A stretch of 36,733 bases of DNA. Origin: an uncultured Luminiphilus sp. (GTDB lineage Bacteria; Pseudomonadota; Gammaproteobacteria; Pseudomonadales; Halieaceae). A program made the position numbers and the translations under genes. Position 1 is the stretch's first letter. Each line of letters starts with the position of its first letter. Of this stretch, positions 33,953-36,733 are shown one piece after another. The stretch covers positions 1-36,733 of the forward strand of contig CALKHC010000066.1 in the NCBI GenBank assembly GCA_938091425.1, in the 5' to 3' direction. Under the pieces are notes generated by a model that was given only the letters and a program-made list of their open reading frames with translations, was not told where the DNA came from and did no database searches.

Positions 33953-36733
33953 ATGCAAACAGGCAGTGAGTCAGTAGAACAAGAAAGCGTCGCTTCCACT
34001 CCAGCTGCGACTCGAGAAAACCCTAATCCGACAAGGTTGTCCGCCACCGCGCCAGGCCAGTTGCGGGTCATTAAACGCAACGGCACGGTTGTTCCCTTTG
34101 AGGACAGCAAGATCACTGTCGCGATTACAAAAGCCTTTTTGGCTGTGGAAGGCGGCACCGCCGCCGCAAGTAGCCGCATTCATGAAACGGTCGCGAACCT
34201 GACGTCTCAGGTTGTCGCAACTTTCAAACGCCGTATGCCTTCTGGCGGCACGCTGCATATTGAGGACATCCAGGATCAGGTCGAGCTGGAATTGATGCGC
34301 GGCGGCGAGCACAAAATCGCGCGTGACTACGTGATCTATCGAGAGGCGCGGCGACAGGAGCGCGATGCAAAAGTCGAGCTGTCTCCCGAGTCACAGGCCG
34401 CAGCTAGAGGCATCAACATTGTTCAGCCGGACGGCAGCAAGGCGCCCTTGGATATCGAGCGTGTCGGCACCATCGTCTCAGAAGCCTGTGCCGGGCTGCA
34501 GGATGTCAGCGAGTCCGCCATCATCGATGAGGCGCTGCGCAATCTCTACGACGGCGTATCGGCAAAAGAGTGCAGCACGTCACTGGTCATTACAGCTCGT
34601 ACCTTGATCGAGCAGGAGCCCAACTACAGCTACGCCGCGGCGAGACTGCTCCTTGATGATCTGCGCGCGGAAGGTCTGAGCTTTATGGGGGTGGCAGAGA
34701 GCGCCACGCAGGCAGAAATGAGCACGCATTACCCACAGGCACTCAAGGCGTTTATCCAGCGAGGCATTGAACTGGAGCTGCTGGCACCGAATCTCGCGGA
34801 GTTTGACCTCGACATGCTGGGTGAAGCACTGGAAGCAGAACGAGATCTGCAGTTTACCTATCTCGGGCTGCAAACTTTATACGACCGATACTTTATCCAC
34901 AGTGATGAAGTGCGTTTCGAGTTGCCGCAGATTTTCTTTATGCGTGTCGCAATGGGACTTTCTGTTAGGGAAGACAATCCCAACGCGCGAGCCATCGAGT
35001 TTTATCGACTGCTGTCGTCCTTCGACTACATGAGCTCTACGCCGACGCTGTTCAATTCTGGCACCCTTAGGCCACAGCTGAGCTCTTGCTATCTGACGAC
35101 CGTACCCGACGATCTGTTCGGTATTTACGGCGCGATTCAGGACAACGCCATGCTGTCCAAGTTTGCCGGAGGTCTTGGCAACGACTGGACACCGGTGCGA
35201 GCGCTGGGGGCTTATATCAAGGGCACCAATGGCAAAAGCCAGGGTATCGTCCCCTTCCTGAAAGTCGTCAATGACACCGCTGTCGCGGTGAATCAGGGCG
35301 GCAAGCGCAAAGGGGCCGTTTGTGCCTACCTAGAAACCTGGCACATGGACATCGAGGAATTCCTCGAACTGCGCAAGAACACCGGTGATGACCGCCGCCG
35401 AACCCACGACATGAACACAGCCAACTGGATCCCCGATCTGTTTATGAAGCGCGTGTTTGAGGATGGCGAGTGGACCCTGTTCTCACCTAACGACGTACCA
35501 GATTTGCACGACTTGTATGGCGTGGCGTTCGAGGAGCGCTATGAGCAGTATGAGCAGATGGCGCGAGATGGCGAACTCAAACTCCATAAAACGCTGAAAG
35601 CACAAAACCTGTGGCGCAAGATGCTGGGCATGATCTTTGAGACTGGGCACCCCTGGATGACTTTCAAGGATCCCTGCAACCTGCGCTCGCCCCAGCAACA
35701 CTGCGGCGTGGTGCACTCATCCAATCTCTGCACCGAGATTACATTGAACACCAACTCGGAAGAGATCGCTGTCTGCAATCTAGGCTCAGTGAATTTGCCG
35801 CAGCACATCGAAAATGGTGAATTAAATCTCGACAAGCTCAGGGGTACCGTTCGCACTGCCATCCGCATGCTCGATAACGTGATCGACATCAATTACTACT
35901 CTGTGCCGCAAGCGGAGACATCGAACTTTCGTCATCGCCCGATAGGCCTCGGCCTGATGGGCTTTCAGGATGCGCTGTACAAGATCGATGCGCCATACGG
36001 GTCCGAGGGTGCGGTCACTTTTGCGGATCGATCCATGGAGGCCATCAGCTACTTTGCCATCGAGGCGTCCAGTGAGTTGGCGGGTGAGCGAGGCAGCTAC
36101 TCGTCCTATGAGGGATCGCTTTGGAGCCGCGGCATCTTCCCGCTCGATTCACTGGATATCCTGATTGAGCAGCGTGGCGAAAAGTACATTGACGTTAATC
36201 GTGACAAGACCCTCGATTGGGACGCATTGAAGGCTAAGGTGGCCTCAGCGGGCATGCGCAATTCGAACGTGATGGCCATCGCGCCAACCGCGACCATTGC
36301 CAACATCACCGGCGTATCGCAGTCCATCGAGCCCACCTATCAGAACCTGTACGTGAAATCGAATCTGTCGGGTGAATTCACGGTCGTGAACCCGTACTTG
36401 GTCAATGACCTGAAGAGTAGAGAGCTGTGGGACAAGGTCATGGTCAACGATCTGAAATACTTCGACGGTAGCGTGCAGACCATCGACCGCATCCCAGCCG
36501 ACCTCAAAGCCAAGTACGCCACGGCGTTTGAAGTCGAACCCCGCTGGTTGGTCAACAGCGCGAGCCGTCGTCAGAAGTGGATAGACCAGGCGCAGTCCCT
36601 GAATCTTTATATTAATAATGCCAGCGGCAAGAAGCTGGACGTGACCTACCGCATGGCGTGGTTCAGCGGTCTCAAAACGACGTATTACCTGAGATCCCTG
36701 GCCGCCACCGGCACCGAAAAATCGACGGTAGAT
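33953..36733 (+). CDS. nrdA: Class I ribonucleoside-diphosphate reductase alpha subunit NrdA (3' truncated by window edge)
   Basis: The frame is open from ATG 33953 to the window end: 927 residues, without a stop. Two ATP-cone domains are visible (about 37-130, RVIKRNGTVVPFEDSKI; about 154-235, INIVQPDGSKAPLDIERV), then the catalytic barrel. It has the redox Cys in LSSCYLTTVPDD, the active-site N-x-C-x-E in SSNLCTEITLN, the second redox Cys in AVCNLGSVNL, and the radical-transfer Tyr pair in KTTYYLRSL. Only the C-terminal tail with its shuttle cysteines is missing. It reduces ribonucleotides to deoxyribonucleotides with NrdB, expected downstream. The tandem ATP-cone layout resembles Pseudomonas NrdA. 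An in-frame stop at 33923 rules out a longer start. Confidence 0.96.
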   Translation, partial: MQTGSESVEQESVASTPAATRENPNPTRLSATAPGQLRVIKRNGTVVPFEDSKITVAITKAFLAVEGGTAAASSRIHETVANLTSQVVATFKRRMPSGGTLHIEDIQDQVELELMRGGEHKIARDYVIYREARRQERDAKVELSPESQAAARGINIVQPDGSKAPLDIERVGTIVSEACAGLQDVSESAIIDEALRNLYDGVSAKECSTSLVITARTLIEQEPNYSYAAARLLLDDLRAEGLSFMGVAESATQAEMSTHYPQALKAFIQRGIELELLAPNLAEFDLDMLGEALEAERDLQFTYLGLQTLYDRYFIHSDEVRFELPQIFFMRVAMGLSVREDNPNARAIEFYRLLSSFDYMSSTPTLFNSGTLRPQLSSCYLTTVPDDLFGIYGAIQDNAMLSKFAGGLGNDWTPVRALGAYIKGTNGKSQGIVPFLKVVNDTAVAVNQGGKRKGAVCAYLETWHMDIEEFLELRKNTGDDRRRTHDMNTANWIPDLFMKRVFEDGEWTLFSPNDVPDLHDLYGVAFEERYEQYEQMARDGELKLHKTLKAQNLWRKMLGMIFETGHPWMTFKDPCNLRSPQQHCGVVHSSNLCTEITLNTNSEEIAVCNLGSVNLPQHIENGELNLDKLRGTVRTAIRMLDNVIDINYYSVPQAETSNFRHRPIGLGLMGFQDALYKIDAPYGSEGAVTFADRSMEAISYFAIEASSELAGERGSYSSYEGSLWSRGIFPLDSLDILIEQRGEKYIDVNRDKTLDWDALKAKVASAGMRNSNVMAIAPTATIANITGVSQSIEPTYQNLYVKSNLSGEFTVVNPYLVNDLKSRELWDKVMVNDLKYFDGSVQTIDRIPADLKAKYATAFEVEPRWLVNSASRRQKWIDQAQSLNLYINNASGKKLDVTYRMAWFSGLKTTYYLRSLAATGTEKSTVD

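Noticed and set aside
1-36733. CRISPR array, insertion sequence, prophage, integron or defence island
   Set aside because: No spaced direct repeats, transposase, integrase or phage genes were seen; apart from the left end the genes are housekeeping genes in familiar order.

Overview
The window reads as ordinary chromosome of a moderately GC-rich gammaproteobacterium. The chain fmdB-aspS-yebC-ruvCAB-ybgC-tolQRAB-pal-cpoB-tRNA-Lys and the cell-elongation cluster (proA-nadD-rsfS-rlmH-PBP2-rodA-mltB-rlpA-dacA-ybeD-lipB) have the layout known from Pseudomonas and marine relatives. The phytanoyl-CoA-dioxygenase-like, class II aldolase-like and Rieske oxygenase genes at the left end would suit a marine oligotroph, for example of the OM60/NOR5 type. 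That placement is inference only.

Region 1 (1-3993) is the accessory part: the 3' end of a Rieske oxygenase alpha subunit, a PUT/LAT-like amino acid/polyamine permease, and a divergent pair made of a PhyH-family dioxygenase and a class II aldolase-like protein. Region 2 (4021-14624, minus strand) runs from fmdB and aspS through yebC, ruvC, ruvA, ruvB, ybgC, tolQ, tolR, tolA and tolB. After a 269-bp gap come pal and cpoB, then tRNA-Lys(UUU) with its own promoter and intrinsic terminator. Region 3 (14818-19636) holds a divergent HU-like gene and proS, followed by a small lytic transglycosylase, a PuuA-like glutamine-synthetase-family enzyme and a glutathione peroxidase. Region 4 (19643-31320, minus strand) carries prfC, then the compact envelope/elongation chain, headed by grxD and proA and ending at lipB. 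Region 5 (31499-end, plus strand) has argD and argF, a 352-bp regulatory gap, and nrdA, which is cut by the window edge.

The genes combine translation and tRNA charging, recombination repair (RuvABC), the trans-envelope Tol-Pal machine, peptidoglycan elongation and trimming (PBP2, RodA, MltB, RlpA, DacA), lipoylation, NAD, proline and arginine synthesis, and deoxynucleotide production.

I found no phage, insertion sequence, CRISPR array, toxin-antitoxin or defence system, and no clearly new multi-gene system. The points most worth a second look are an intrinsic-terminator-like hairpin inside the first codons of cpoB; a TolA whose spacer is TonB-like Lys-Pro/Glu-Pro while Pal carries the Ala/Glu helical linker; a four-repeat G-quadruplex motif in tolA; and NrdR-like and DnaA-like sites before nrdA.
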